64,000 bases of DNA. Source: Arthonia radiata. Its lineage: Eukaryota; Ascomycota; Arthoniomycetes; Arthoniales; Arthoniaceae. Positions 43,251-55,889 of the stretch are shown piece by piece (positions within the stretch are counted from its first letter, which is position 1; the number at the start of each line of letters is the position of its first letter). The notes beneath the pieces were generated by a model that saw nothing but the letters and a program-made list of their open reading frames with translations, was not told the DNA's origin and ran no database searches. The translations under genes and the position numbers were made by a program. The stretch spans positions 496,001-560,000 of the forward strand of contig PSQN01000015.1 of NCBI GenBank assembly GCA_002989075.1, given 5' to 3'.

Positions 43251-44326
43251 TTGGCGTAGATGGATGTACGCATTCGGCAGTAAGCCGGAGTCATAGTTGT
43301 AATTGCTATCTCTAGGTTCCGCGCCTTCGCAACGTCTTTGATCTCCACAACTTTCCGAAACAACTTCGACTGCCTGCGCAGGTGCTATCATTTTCAGTGT
43401 CCAGGAGTACAGATGCCAATTGCCAGAAGGGACGTGGATCCCTCATTTTGCGAGAGTCTCTGCGGCTATGGCATATGCTGCGCGAGAACAAGTGAAACGA
43501 TCTATGGCCATCAGGCAAAGTCTCCTCACCTCCAAGCAGCCAAGAGCGCAAAAAATGACATGGCCATCGGATGTTGATCACCGTAGAAGAGCTTCGCATG
43601 CATACTCACAAGCTCTATGGACATCGCGAAGTCTGCAACGATGTATGACGATAGGGAGGCATGGCATTGAGTTAAGAATCTGTGATACATAGTTCGCAAG
43701 TGGGCCCATACCCAAAAGCGTCAAGCGCCCGGCTTTGCCGCTGCCAGGGGCAACAAGGCAGCGTGGAGCGGCGGCACGACGTCTCACAGTCTGCCCCCGT
43801 CCTCCTTTCACGGTTCACTCATCGTCGATGGCTTACTGATACGTATTCCTTCGCTGACAAATTCTTACTGAACGTCCAGTTGACCGACAATCTCACTCGA
43901 GCAGGCCGTCCGTCGCCTTGTGCTACCCTCGTGTAGCTGCAATATATACCGCACTATTCGTACGTAGCTGGTAATTACGCGTATCCGACTTGCTCATGCA
44001 CTCAGCACTGGTCGAAAGGTTGCAGAATGGGCTGAAAGAATGCTTTGGAGACGCACGTGTCGACTCGTGAACAATCCTGCAGGATGCAAGCACCATGCGC
44101 GTGCTTGCAAGCTGACGTTGGTAGAATGCGCATCTTTGGTGTGGGGTGCGAGCTACTGCTCCGGCATGTACCACATTTGACCTCAGAGCAATGTGAAGCG
44201 TGTAGATGCGGCAGCCTATTCCCATGGCACATGTCGCACTTCGCTTGTGCAAACGTGTATATTTCAACAGACTGGTTCCTCACAACAGTAGAGTAATCCC
44301 AAGCTGGTCGCTGCTCGTATAAGAAA
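43251..44326. other. Intergenic
   Basis: Between the transposon and the rhodopsin-domain gene. Nothing recognised. Confidence 0.5.
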
Positions 44327-46019
44327 ATGGAGGACTATGATTTCGATCGTGGTATTGCGTACATCACTATCGCGTGGATCCTGCTTTTTATCATCTTGAT
44401 TGTGGTCGCTATCAGGATCTACTCCCGCGCAATCCTTACCCGTTCTCTCGGCTCGGATGATTTCACCATTCTAATTGCGACAGTAAGCCTAGCTACAGCA
44501 CGATTGACCCTAGTGATTGCCCGCGACTAACTTCTTACGTAGGTCCTGAGTGTCTGGGGCGTAGCCCAGAAAACTGTTGCAGTAAAGCATGGGCTGGGCA
44601 AGCATGAGGCTCTCTTGAGTGCTCACCAGCTGACGCAAGTCAAGAAGTGGCAAGAGCTGAGTCTGGCAGGTTGCGGAGATGCAGGCTGATTGACCTGATA
44701 GGTACTACATCGACTGGATCATCGTATTCGTATCGTACTTCTTTACCCGAGCCTCAGTCATGCTATTTGTACTTCGGCTGCTGCCACCAAACAAGATGTG
44801 GCAAACGAGAGTTATCTTTATAGCCTTCTTCCTCAACTTCGCGATTACCATAGCCGCAACAGTCAGTTATGGATTGAGCTGCATTCCCTTCCAGGCATCT
44901 TGGAACAAGACTGCCGGCGCCAAATGTGTCTCCAACCAGACTTCGGCGGTCACCCAGCAGGTGAATGCCGGTAAGTAGCATAGCTGATCCATACTCATGG
45001 CAACTGGCTGATAACACAAGCGCTCGCTTGTGTCATCGACATTGTCGTAGCCTTGATCCCTCAGCTACTGCTATGGAAGGTTCAAATGAAGTTCTCAACA
45101 AAGCTTACACTAGACGTTATATTCGCACTGGGCCTCCTGACAGCCGGACTCAATATCGGCCGTGCGATGACAATGAACAGCGAGACCTTTCAAGCGGACA
45201 CGGGATGTGAGCCATGAATGCCTCGTCTTTCTCCGGCGTCGACATACCTCGCTAACGTTCACCCACCTTGAAGGGCGCACCATGACTTCGAACACATTTG
45301 GCAACGTTGAAGAGAAGTGCGGCATCATCTTCGCCAGCGGACCCGCTATCCGCCAATTCGTCGCGTATCGGATGCGTACGGGGTCTTTCTTCCCTACCGA
45401 GGCGCGGCAAGCTCCTGAGCAGGACGTACGTACCCACGAAAAGGAGCCCAACCTGACGACGGATCCCTTTTCAATAATCAACCATGCTAACGCTCACTTC
45501 TAGTTCATCCGCTTCCGCCGCCGCGTCAATCTTCGTGACATCTTCTGGTACCGCCAAGCTCCTCTTCACGGCGGCCGTGTCGTACGCCCCCAAGAAATGT
45601 TCCTCGCCCCCAGCACAAACACTGGCAGTGAGACAACGATCACTACGAGCCAAGTGTCAATGCTTGATGTCATCGGCAAGCGCGTTAAGCATGTCTTCAA
45701 CTACGGCGACGACTCTACTGGAACATTTTCCGCGATCGCAAGCTTCCGCAGCAAGATTCGGACAAAGCTTCAAGGCTCAGGCTGGAGTTCGCTCCGATCT
45801 AATAAGTATGCTCAGAACGCCCGCATGGAAATGTCCGCTGAGCGAGGGCAAGGTTGGCCGGCCCTGGCGAACGAGCCGGCCAGGAAGAACTTGGCCCGCA
45901 GCTTTGGAGCGTGGGCCAGCACGCCGTCGTCAGGGCTATACAAGAGCATACCTCACCAACAGACGTCGATGACCGTGCAGGCCAACAAGGACCGGCGCAG
46001 CATCCCCGCCATGATTTGA
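44327..46019 (+). CDS. SAT4-type rhodopsin-domain membrane protein, about six exons
   Basis: A seven-helix fungal membrane protein of the Rhodopsin (SAT4-like) family, often described as Pth11-like. Exon 1 (44327-44482) gives AYITIAWILLFIILIVVAI plus the hallmark AILTRSLGSDDFTILIA; exon 2 from 44543 gives VLSVWGVAQKTVAVKHGLGK. Exon 3 (to 44970) has YYIDWIIVFVSYFFTRASVM and LRLLPPNKMW; exon 4 (45021-45206) ALACVIDIVVALIPQLLLW; exon 5 (45274-45425) WRTMTSNTFGNVEEKCGIIF; exon 6 (45504-46019) a cytoplasmic tail. The 44650-44702 junction is unresolved, and ATCVLRP-like Cys-rich N-terminal (CFEM) modules are absent. Family members have been linked to surface sensing, but the ligand of this one is unknown. 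Confidence 0.88.
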
Positions 46020-46950
46020 CGCTTGCTGAGATCCTGGCGAATCCCATCACGGCGAAGACATCGCATTCTTAGGTCGAGCTTGCCTCTGGAACGGAACGAG
46101 ATCTTCCGAGGAAACACTGCTATCATGGAAGATTGAGCGCTGTCGTCGATGTCCTTCAGCTCGCAGTCGTGGAAGCAAGAGAAAAATCAGGGCCAACCAA
46201 TAGCACTGAGGTATTTCTCGGCAAACGAGTCCGAGAGTCTTTATGACCTTCTTCTTTGCAAGTCGTCTCAAGTCACGACATCGCTCCAAGCGAAGGGCTT
46301 TTGGCGTGGCTATGACGCAGGGGCCATGACGGCGCATACGCGAGTGAACATTGCTCACAAAATCTACAACTACTCGCAGACTCTATTTGCATTTCATTTG
46401 TTCGGCAGCTGCCCATGCGAAAGTCAGTGGCACTGCGCAGAACGTTGCTTGCTTTCGCCAGTGAAAAAGCTCCACTGTGCAGATTTATTTGCCCTACGTC
46501 TACGCTGAGATCGGTCCTCAACGTGAGTAACTACGCTCTATGCAAGCCTTAGACATGACAGTGCTACCCTTTGCCTTATCTGCTAAAACTAATCGCTTGG
46601 CAGCTGCTTCATCGTGCGAGAGCAACGTTTATTGATTGTGCACGCGAAACACACCGTGTCCACTACGTTGTCGCACAATACTCCCCATCCGGAATGACAC
46701 GCGAGACACTCGCATCTTCCGCCACGTAAGGATCTTTGCTATCACAATGAGCGCAGTAAGACTTATTACAACAGCTGTCATCAACGCTCACATTTACGTC
46801 GACGCTATCCATAAACCTCGGTATTTCACCTTCCACAAGTCACAGAGTAGTGAGCCAAGACCTGCACATCCGAATCACAGCTCGTTAAGCTGACGATACC
46901 GACAACCGCATTCCATCTACGCTTCCAAACACCCCAACTCGCTCACAGTC
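46020..46950. other. Intergenic
   Basis: No gene recognised; the last ~60 bp are a C/A-rich leader before the small gene at 46951. Confidence 0.45.
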
Positions 46951-47439
46951 ATGGCCGAAGAAAACGATCACAGCACATCAATCGAATGGGACGAAGACCA
47001 CCCGCGCGACATGGACCACCGGAACGAGCTTCAAATAAAATACCAAGCTGAACAGCGCACCGCGCTCGCCTCGGTCCGGGCACTCGAGAAAGCGCCGGAA
47101 GAACCTTGCACCGGCCGCGAAGATGAACACAGGAAAGCCGTGGCGCATCTTCACCTTATGAACAACAAATTGGACTGGTGAGAGCGCGTTGAATTACTTC
47201 GGCGAGTGGTGGCAGTGGCTGATCTTTCGCCTAGGCTTGTAGGATGGATGCCAGAACACGCGATTGGGCATTTTAAGGAGGATGCGCATATACGCCGGAG
47301 AAAGAGAGAAGGGAAACAAGTCCCGCGACGGGGGCATTCGAAGAATATAGAGCTGGTCTGTGTCCAATATTCACCTGCTTGGGGCAGGTGGAAATTTCGA
47401 GTTTGGTGCTGCTGTTTGTCATTGTTTCGCGACATTTGA
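46951..47439 (+). CDS. Small charged hypothetical protein, two exons
   Basis: Exon 1 (46951-47177) encodes MAEENDHSTSIEWDEDHPRD and a helix-rich, acidic 75 residues (RTALASVRALEKAPEEP...HLHLMNNKLD). A GTGAGA donor and CCTAG acceptor (47178-47234, 57 bp) continue in phase into exon 2 (47235-47439): LVGWMPEHAIGHFKEDAHIR, a basic stretch RRRKREGKQVPRRG, and a Cys/Trp-rich end (WCCCLSLF). Total about 143 residues. No family recognised. The unspliced frame ends at 47181, so either form is possible. Confidence 0.4.
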
Positions 47440-48421
47440 CCGGTTTGATCCTCGTGACGATATAGACCCCTGATTGTGCATGTGCGATGATGCGCAACGA
47501 TGAGGAACGTTAAAAAGGCGAGCAATAGCGAGTGCATCGCACTCGTCGTTGACCACTGTTTCTGTTTTTCATATTTGCTATGCACATTGGGTCAATCACG
47601 CTTCGCAAAAAAGCCGAGCCGGCGAAAGAGCTCTGAGTTTGTTAGCCTGACCTGTATGATCAGATGGTCATAGTGCGCGGAGCTGGCGTCAAAGGCTAGT
47701 GACATGGAAACCGAGATATTGCGTGTTGAGTAAATGAATCCTGATCTCTACAGGACCCCGAGGTGATCTGTTTCCTATGTCACTCGTCCTGACTTTCTTT
47801 TAGGTCTGTGAGAAAAGTGTTCATCTCATCTGATTGGGCTCATTGTTGACGAGAGCATGGAAGGGTTGCGCGAGCAACAGCTCGTGGAGTATTGAAGTAA
47901 GGAGTTCGTGGAAGGCGAGCTGACGTCATCGCATCAGCGGGACAAGTAGCGCAACTTAGCGCATAGATAAGCGTTATTATCAGTATTATAGTGCACCATG
48001 ACAACAGGACCTGTGCATCGCTGCTTGCAAGACTCCAAAGATGCGTACAAAACCCGTGCCAGGAGTAGAAGATGTGCTACCTATCTTACAGCTGTCATGG
48101 ATATACCGACTCAATTTGCGGCTCAGTCCGCGGACTTGACACCTGACCCGCAGAAGATCCTACCCGCCAGCTGAAACGACGTGTTCAGTCGCATGGGCAG
48201 AGTCTGCCATCCCGCAAATCAATGACTTGCCCAAAGGCATCTGAGGTTGCTCACAAGACTTTTACAGTCCCCTCTTTCGAGGATTGTGAACAATTGAAGA
48301 TGCTCAAGTCCTTGACCGATTCGCTGCATCGCATGCTGCAACAGCTGCGTCCACTGCTGAAGGGGAGGAAGACTGGACATGTTTCCTGACGCCCAAAGCC
48401 GTCTCAAGCGTATGAAACCAC
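47440..48421. other. Intergenic
   Basis: Nothing recognised. Confidence 0.5.
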
Positions 48422-48590
48422 TCTTAAGCCCATGGCGAGACTTGCACTCGACATCTCACTCGTACTGGAAGTAATGAATCGGTATCTGCATAATAGAAAC
48501 CCGCGTCAAACATAGCGGGCAGATCTTAAGCCCATGGCGAGAATTGCAACTCGACACCTCAGTTGTGTAGGAAGTGATGAATGGGCAGTT
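48422..48590. repeat. Direct repeat, two copies 102 bp apart
   Basis: TCTTAAGCCCATGGCGAGA followed by about 40 similar bases (ACTCGACA.CTCA..., GGAAGTRATGAAT) starts at 48422 and again at 48524. It lies about 160-320 bp upstream of the next start codon, so it is a duplicated stretch in a presumed promoter. Confidence 0.75.
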
Positions 48591-48743
48591 TCAAACAAAA
48601 CACCTGTCTACCAGCACGCTCTTCCCAGCTCGTCATACGAGCCTCCCATGGAACGACTTAAAAGAGCGGGAAAGCGCACTGTAATATCGTGCCTCGTCTA
48701 AAGTCTATAGCTAACTAGCATCTCCGCGCAGAGGTAATCGAAA

Positions 48744-49370
48744 ATGGCACAAAATGCCCGTTACATCAACACTGACGAATTCCATCATCATGCTGTGGTA
48801 TACCAAATCAGGCATCACCAAGAGGCGCTTCGGGATCACCCACACGTGCTCTTCGAGTGCTTGCATGGCGAACAAGGTATTCGGAGACAACACGAAGAGC
48901 AAGACGAGTGGGAGAAGATCCAGTGTGCACGCAACGCACTCAACCTGCAATGGAACGCCATCAAAGACCAAGTAGGCCTTGGGGACGCCAGCGCGGGCAA
49001 CGTTATAATCGCCCGCCTTGTGTAAGGCGCCAGCACTCATCCAAAGCCCAGCGCGCAATCTTGCAGATACTGCAATGTCCGTCAGCTATGCATGTCATCA
49101 GATACTGACACTTCAGCCAGGTCAATGGAAAACTACGGCAACGCAGGCGTCGCCACGCGCAGTCGAGCGCATTTCGCCTTCGCCAGAAAAGGCCTGGTCG
49201 ACGATTTCGTGGCACTGACTACGGCTTGGCGCACCATTCGCTTCTCGCATCTGACGCAGCGGGGGCATCTCAATAGTCTTCCAGCTGGAGTTCCCACCCA
49301 AGATCCGCCAGGACCATTTCAGGTGGCACAAGCGAGAAGGGCCACGATACTTGTCGACCTGCGACAGTAG
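48744..49370 (+). CDS. Small charged hypothetical protein, two exons
   Basis: Exon 1 (48744-49021) begins MAQNARYINTDEFHHHAVVY and has a long charged helix region (LHGEQGIRRQHEEQDEWEKI). A GTAAGG donor and TTGCAG acceptor (49022-49066, 45 bp) join in phase to exon 2 (49067-49370): YCNVRQLCMSSDTDTSARSM, then VATRSRAHFAFARKGLVDDF and VALTTAWRTIRFSHLTQRG, ending VDLRQ. Total about 193 residues. His/Gln/Glu-rich first half; no signal peptide. Overall design (acidic/charged helix first, basic second exon) resembles the gene at 46.95 kb, but I could not align them convincingly. Confidence 0.45.
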
Positions 49371-49505
49371 GGCTGGAGAGCGGGAACACGCATTAGCTGT
49401 TGGGACCGTGGGCGAAGAGCCTGCTCCGGTTACACAGAAGCTGAACATCATCAGACCACCGTCATTGACACAGACTACTAAACGAGCCTGCCTGATCAGA
49501 CTTGC

Positions 49506-51242
49506 CTACTGATGCACCCTCGCACCAATCTCCCAGAAGAACTCACACCGCTCCCTAGTCAGCGCATCCAGCCCTACGCTCTCACTCTCGCTCCCACCCT
49601 CACCCTGTACAATAAGCCTCTTCTCCGCCCCTGCCGGTCCTACCTCCTCCCACTCCGCCGCCCCCTCAGCCTTCAATCCATTCGGATCCAAAGTCAGCAC
49701 AAAGCTCGTCCAATACCCCTGCATCAAGCCCACGATCCCCTCATTAATCTGACCCGCCTCATACGACTCCGGCGCGCCTCCGCCATAGATGTTGTCGGGC
49801 CCGAAGATGGCATTCACCTCCGTCGTATGCGGCGCGCCCAGGCCTTCAGCAAGATCATCAGGGTCCGTGACGTTGTAAAGGTAGTTCCAGGATTTTCCGC
49901 CCGTGCTGCTGGCAAATATTTGCGAAGCATGGATCCCCGGGCACGTGTACCGCATGTCCCCGTAGACCTTGGCGATGTGGCTGTAGTAGTCGCTGAAGTT
50001 CGCACGGTAGGTTTCGTTGACGGGACCGAGCAGATCCGGGACATTGCTGGGTGTGTACAGCGTGTTCAGGCGCTGAAAGTCCGCCAGTGAGAGCAACGAG
50101 AATTGATTACGTAGGAAGGCATTGCTCTGCGAGACGTTCGCGGTGGTCTTCGGTACGAAGATCGAGCCACCGTTGGCGTCGTCGCCGAATATCGTGGGGA
50201 CGGGGATGAGCTTGCACTCGTTGAGGAGGTTGTAAGCATAGTCTTGGATGAGGTCGTCGTCGAGGGTGGGGCCGTAGAGGTAGAGCGGTTTAGCAGTGCC
50301 GCCGGGGAAGGGGGAGGTGACGTTATTGTAGCGCTGGAAGTCCTCAGCGGAGAGGGAACGTAGGCAAGCGAGGGTGCCATCGTCGGTAGGGTCGACAGTG
50401 GTGACGTTGCTGCAGCCGGTGGCGATGACGAGGTTGTCGTAGGCGAATTGGCTGGCGTCGCGTGTGAACTGCGTGGGGAAGCTTTGGCTCTCTGCTGCTG
50501 CGCCGACGAAGAGGCCGAGATCTTTACCGCCGTATGCGGTTAACAGTTGCACAACGCTCTGTGCGCCAGCTGAGTCTCCGCCGATGACTACATGGTGAGG
50601 ATCACCGCCGAATGCTGCGATATGCTTCTGGACCCAGTCTAGCGCGGCGTAGTGGTCCTTCAGGCCGTTGTTCAGACTGGGGACTTGAGCGCCTGCGAGG
50701 AAGCCGTACGGCCCGACGCGATAATTGAACGTGACGACGAGCATCTGCATGTCCGCTGCTTGAATAAGTCCGGAGCCATTGTTGTTCGGGTTCGAGTCGG
50801 TTGCGTAGCCACCTCCTTGGATGAAGAAGAACACTGGTAGAGCAGAGTCCTTCGTGGCGCCGCTTGGGGCGTACACATCCAGGAACAGGCAGTCTTCAGA
50901 TTGAGCAGTGAAATTCTGCGAACCAACGGCGAGACATATCGGGCCATGCTGCACGGTAGTTGGTGAGAAACCAACGCTGCCGTTGTGCAGTAGGGGTCAT
51001 TGATATCTTACCTTGTCCGCGTCTTGTACGGTATCGCTTGCTGGAGGCTCTTGAGGAGCAGCGAAGCGAAGATCACCCACGGGCGGCGCTACAAACCTCA
51101 TACCAAGCCATTGAGACACGCCGTTTGGATTAGCAGTCCCACGATATGATGTATAGGTCAGGTCCACGAGCGGATCGACCGCGAAACAAGATGTAGACAA
51201 TGTCAGTAACAGGGGCAGATACATGTTGAGTCCAGTATGCAT
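49506..51242 (-). CDS. Secreted type-B carboxylesterase/lipase, two exons
   Basis: Alpha/beta-hydrolase hydrolysing carboxylic esters outside the cell. Exon 1 (51242-51012) gives a signal peptide (MYLPLLLTLSTSCFA) and YTSYRGTANPNGVSQWLGMR with FVAPPVGDLRFAAP. A GTAAGA intron (51011-50949) joins in phase to exon 2 (50948-49506). Motifs: SEDCLFLDVYAPSG, IQGGGYATDSNPNNNGSG (oxyanion hole), VIGGDSAGAQSVV (catalytic Ser), and GAPHTTEVNAIFGP (catalytic His); VNETYRANFSD lies in the region near the third acid. About 557 residues, normal for the family. The methionine at 51224 is an equally good start. Ester specificity cannot be read from the sequence. Confidence 0.92.
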
Positions 51243-51817
51243 GATGGCGCTCTTACACTACAAGAGGTACGTTCCAGCAAACATAGTAAGGAAGGGCAGC
51301 GGCATCAAATCGAACTGGTCAGCGCTATGCGTGCTAGAAAGATCCCCGTGATGAGTCTCGGCATTCAACTACACACCGTGGTTGGCTGATTCAATTGGTT
51401 GACAGCAACGGCCTTGCAAACATGAGGAAGCTGCGGAGAATGCTGTGGAGCGCCGTCGTGAGGAGCAATGGTGTTGTTGGGTTCTTCGGCAGCAATTGCC
51501 GCGGCTAGGATAGGATGAGCAGGGGAAGATATTCGTTAGCGTCATGCTAGTGCCACTTTGTACTAGCGCTCATTTCCTGGGTAGGTACCTATATCCGCAC
51601 TCACACACTCCATCTCCAAAGAAATCCAGTACGGCCTGCAGCTGAGCGTCCATTAGAGCAGAACATGCTCGCCCCCTAAATGGCTCGGAAGAGATCTCGG
51701 ACGACGCTGTGAACGCGCTAGCGTCCGTGTTCCAGTTGACTCTTTAACCGTTCGCGGTCAATCGGCTGTGGTAAGTGGTGAACGGTAGCACCTTTGTGAG
51801 AGTTGTCAGATAAGTAC
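51243..51817. other. Spacer between the carboxylesterase and dioxygenase genes
   Basis: Upstream of the carboxylesterase. Nothing recognised. Confidence 0.5.
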
Positions 51818-53000
51818 TCAGGATGAAGGCGGCGTGCCACTTGGCGGTGCACCCGTCATTCTTCCAGTAGGCGGTGTACCTGCCATTCCACCACTCGGCA
51901 TCGGCCCACCCACGCCCCCACCCATACCCCGACCGCTTCGCCCTGCAGCAGCAGGCACACTCGTCGGATCAATCGCAATGTTGATGAGCCCAACGAAGCC
52001 GACAGTGACATTGTAGCCCATGCTCCTCATCTCCACGAACGCATCATAGGACGTAGTGTTCTGCTGGCCCTGAATGACTTGGTCCACAGTATTGAGAGTG
52101 AGTTCATTGGTATCCAAGGTATACGGGTATTTGGTATTGATTCTAGTAAGAGTTTCTTGCTGGAAGAACATCTGACCGGTGTGGGCGACGGCGCCAGAGC
52201 CCGTGGCGAGGGTCCAGTTGGCGAGGGTGGTGTAGTTGACGTAGGCTTTGACGTGGATGTGCTGGGCGCGGCCGGCGTACCAGCCAGGGACTATTGTGAG
52301 CACCATAGCAAATAATGTTAGTTCCTCCTGCACGGGATTACTATGGACCTGAGAAGTGGCATACTCTGCGCTAGACCATAGTCGTCGGTCTTGCGGACAC
52401 CGCGAAGCTGCGTTTCGCCCACCGTGTCTTCTGCTTCCATGTTAGAGTAGACGCCTGTCGCGTTGGCACTCCAGAAATCAAGAACGACGTCCTTGATGGG
52501 GACGCATGTGCGGGCGTCTGTTACTTGGATATCGAGAAGGAGTGGGAAGCCGGCTTGGCCTTCACGGACGTCGTGACGTATGAGGGAGCCATTGGCGTCT
52601 TGCATGTGAGTTGTCAGTTCGTTCGCCCTTAGCAATGGGTTTCAATACTGTGCAACCCATAAAATGTACCTTCCTCGCCCTCTGGCGTTAGAATGCAACT
52701 GGAGCTGGAACTGTCTGAGCCGTCATACACCCAGTCACGCGGATAGATGGCGCCTCGAGTACTGAAGCCCATGGCCTCCAGATGGTTATCAATGAGCGAG
52801 TCGCGGACCTCAGCGCGCTTCTCATGGATGTCACGGAGGGCCAAGCGGTTGCCGCACGAGGATAACGCACGTCTCATCTTGGTGTGATGGGATGCACGAA
52901 AGGCACGCTCAAACGGGCTCTCAGGCTTGCCGTGGGCATTTATAAGCTTGAAAGTCAGGAGCAAGGCTGCAGTCAAAGTTTTAGCGATGTAGGAAGGCAT
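51818..53000 (-). CDS. Secreted intradiol ring-cleavage dioxygenase-like protein, three exons
   Basis: An extracellular member of the catechol/protocatechuate dioxygenase superfamily, using non-haem iron. A signal peptide (MPSYIAKTLTAALLLTFKLI) starts at 53000. Exon 1 ends at 52670, exon 2 is 52598-52365 and exon 3 is 52290-51818 (GTACAT and GTATGC donors). Exon 2 has AGFPLLLDIQVTDARTCVPI and VVLDFWSANATGVYS (Tyr ligand region); exon 3 has PGWYAGRAQHIHVKAY with the Tyr and two His iron ligands. About 345 residues, ending in a Gly/Pro/Met-rich tail (GGPMPSGGMAGTPPTGRM) common in these secreted forms. The exon 1/2 joint is the least certain. Such enzymes can open catechol rings of lignin- or plant-phenol-derived compounds; direct substrate unknown. 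Confidence 0.88.
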
Positions 53001-53764
53001 CTTGCTCGTTCGTCTGATTGGGGGACGATCAAAGCGGAGATAGAGGATGGAAAACAAGACAAAGTACTGGGCACGGGGTGAAAGATACGCTCATATGTAT
53101 AAGCTACTGTGATCTCGTATGCATTGTGTATTATCTTCGGCTAGGGGCACCATTCAATGGACGCGTGTACTCTTCCTTGTGCTTTGTACCTCTCGTGCGC
53201 GTCGCCAAGTCAACTTGCAACTCTCCCCAGTTGCGAAACGGCGCCACAGTAAGTCACAATGCGGTGACTGGCCCTTCATATTACCAGGGTTTCTCTCAGT
53301 GACAGGCAAGCAAGGTAGTGGTTATCATCGAATTGGTCAAGATAGAGAAGGGCTACAAGCAATCGAGACACGTTCATTCGTAATGCTGACCACGTACGCT
53401 CTCAGTGGTGGATAGCCTAGGCGGTAGTAGCGCGTATTCAGCTTGGGTATGTTCGTGGAGGAACGAAGCAGCAATATACGCGTCGACAATAAATTTATGC
53501 CAGCAATGGATGAAAAGAAAAGCATGTTGATGGTGAAACTCGAGCTCGTGACGCGGCTCGGAAGCGCTTGGGGTTCCGGCCCGAGAGAGTTCTTTCCATC
53601 ATCACCTTTCTCCGCAAGCGTCGCCTTTTCAAGAGCTTTCTTGCGTTTCGTATGGGTAGTGTTTGACGGTGGAACACGTATGCGCAGAAGAGTCACATCC
53701 GAACATGAGCGCCAAATGTCCATTGAACGCACGGTCATTCTGGGACATCCTTCCACCCACCACC
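53001..53764. other. Intergenic
   Basis: Overlapping frames on both strands, none convincing. Confidence 0.4.
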
Positions 53765-54205
53765 TCATCGTCTTTTTGATCCCCTACGCTTTTTGGGCTG
53801 CGGTGCATTTGCTCTGCACCAAGCGGCATATGCTCCCTGGATTTCCGCTGGTGATGCGGACAATTCGCCTCGGAGGAAAGGTCGCAAATGCAGAGGCACG
53901 AGGCATTTCCCTTGCGCCCCGACGTCATACGCGGATCGATACTGGGGGTTTCCGGCCATGTTTTCACCGACAAGAGTATCTATAGCATGAAAATTATCTC
54001 CGTAATTACTGTGCTCGCGATGTGACTGGGCGGCACTGGGATACGTCAGCATCGCGGGGAAGTAGTACATCCTGCTATACTCACGACTTAGCAGCATCGT
54101 TGTTGTGTGCAGGATCGCCCAGTCCAGATGGCCATGCCAAGACACGGGATGCCAGGTGGAGAATTGCCCGAATAGGCATATATTGGGATCACGTGATGAA
54201 CGCAC
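53765..54205 (-). CDS. Possible small hypothetical protein with basic tail
   Basis: A 146-codon frame; the second half (NYGDNFHAIDTLVGENMAGN, LRGELSASPAEIQGAYAAWC) reads like real protein and it ends in a lysine/arginine cluster (PKKRRGSKRR) like a nuclear localisation signal. The first half is less convincing, and a methionine within it (MLLSREYSRMYYFP) may be the true start, or the frame may be an exon of a larger gene. Family not recognised. Confidence 0.3.
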   Translation of the reverse strand: MRSSRDPNICLFGQFSTWHPVSWHGHLDWAILHTTTMLLSREYSRMYYFPAMLTYPSAAQSHREHSNYGDNFHAIDTLVGENMAGNPQYRSAYDVGAQGKCLVPLHLRPFLRGELSASPAEIQGAYAAWCRANAPQPKKRRGSKRR

Positions 54206-55889
54206 TTATATCTTCCGTCTCATCCTCCTGTACCTACCTTCCTACTATGTTAGTCGGAATGTGATAAAAGCCATATACCTTATTAATCGTGCTGGTCTTT
54301 AAAACTAGCGTCCCCTTTTTAATTTTTCTTCGAGTTCTTTCCATTTCTTGCGAAGATCGCAATATTCCTTCGACATTCTCAGGCGCGAGAGGTGATTGCT
54401 CAGATGATGTTAGCAGCGGGAGATGTACCTTACGGGAGCAGTAGCGAGTGGTATGAAAGTAAGTGTGGTCTGCAGAAGACGGAAGGGTGTCTTTGAATAA
54501 TGTTGTACGCAAATGCCACGGTGGTCATTGGCTTTAAGCTTGCAAGAATGCGTCGAAAATACGTAGGGCTGACTCATGGGGACCGCTACTGCCACATGCA
54601 TCGTCGATAGGACACAATGGAGGCATGTCTGCGAGGGAGAAGGCGGCCAACTTTCATCAGTGTGAGGCCTACACGCCCTGCACGGGACACGACTTTTGAT
54701 CAAAGCAGTTTCGAAAATCGAATACACTAAGGAGTGATACGTTACACGACCAAATTTCGAAATTGTTCAGTTGAGGTCCATACCGCGAGCGACAACGCAA
54801 GTGCTGGCCATCATCCCATGATCATTGCACACTTCATCCTCGGCAATAGCTCGCACTATTCGCTGGGACAAGCGAGGCAACAAATCGACGACCATCTCGT
54901 ATTGATGCCGGATGAAGACATGGCAATTTAGTAATGCCAACGTTGCTCCCATGCTACTTGGCGGTCGCTACAGCAACGACCACTTTCGGCCCCCATGTCA
55001 TTACAGCAATCAAGTCGGTTTTGCGACCCTTCTTAGCCCCCATTTCTCCGTCGCGATTTTGCACTTCCACACAGCTACGTCCACGTGGTCCGATGACTGA
55101 GTCCGATCTCACGACTTTGCCAAGCTTGCCAGACTCCCCAAACTTGCGAGCCGGGCGGCTCAGGAAACGCGGGCCGTTGAGAGCCTTGAGTCATGCTCCC
55201 ATCTTGGGCGTTGCTTTGGGATTCCGAGTCAAACTCGGGTCTGTCATCTTGAACACTTTACCCTCTTCTTATCCTCGGTGATGCACGGAGACTGCCAAGC
55301 CGTTGCACAGGAAGACAAGCGACGGTAACGTCGCACACGGCACTATTCTCGTCCAGCTTCATGTGGTGAGCCTCCAAATGTCCCCTACCTTCACCAGACC
55401 TTTTGCTCTCACTCAGTTTGGCGAATTCTTCGCTCAACACTTCAAGAATGCGCTGGCCCGTACGGAGGCGGAGAACGCTCTTCTACGAGATCGGCATTGT
55501 CTTCTCAGACTTCTGCACCAGCACTTGATGCTACAAGTAAAACACATGTATTGGACAATGAAAGTGATCGGCATTAATATTGACTCATAGAGAAACACAT
55601 AAGTGTCATTCTGTGCCACACCCCCGCAGCGGCGTCTTCAGGGCGCAATGAATCACCGCGCGCTCTGCTCCATGCAGCTGGCTGCTCTTCGCCTCATCCT
55701 TTGCCTTTCATACAACACGGAAGCCATCGGTCTCCTTTGAGATGCTCTCGGTGTACCGACTCTGTTTGCCCATGAGCCAGCGGAGGCCTTCTGCCGGTTG
55801 ATCTCCTGTTGCACACCCTGGGCGTCCTTCTAATGTTCTACGACCCGTCAGACCATCGGTTTTAGTTCCCTGGTGACGACTACTACCGC
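54206..55889. other. Gene-poor stretch
   Basis: Short frames only. Nothing recognised. Confidence 0.45.

Noticed and set aside
53443-53985. 180-codon plus-strand frame
   Set aside because: Overlaps the minus-strand frame 53765-54205 and has no domain, signal peptide or supported start; composition looks like chance.
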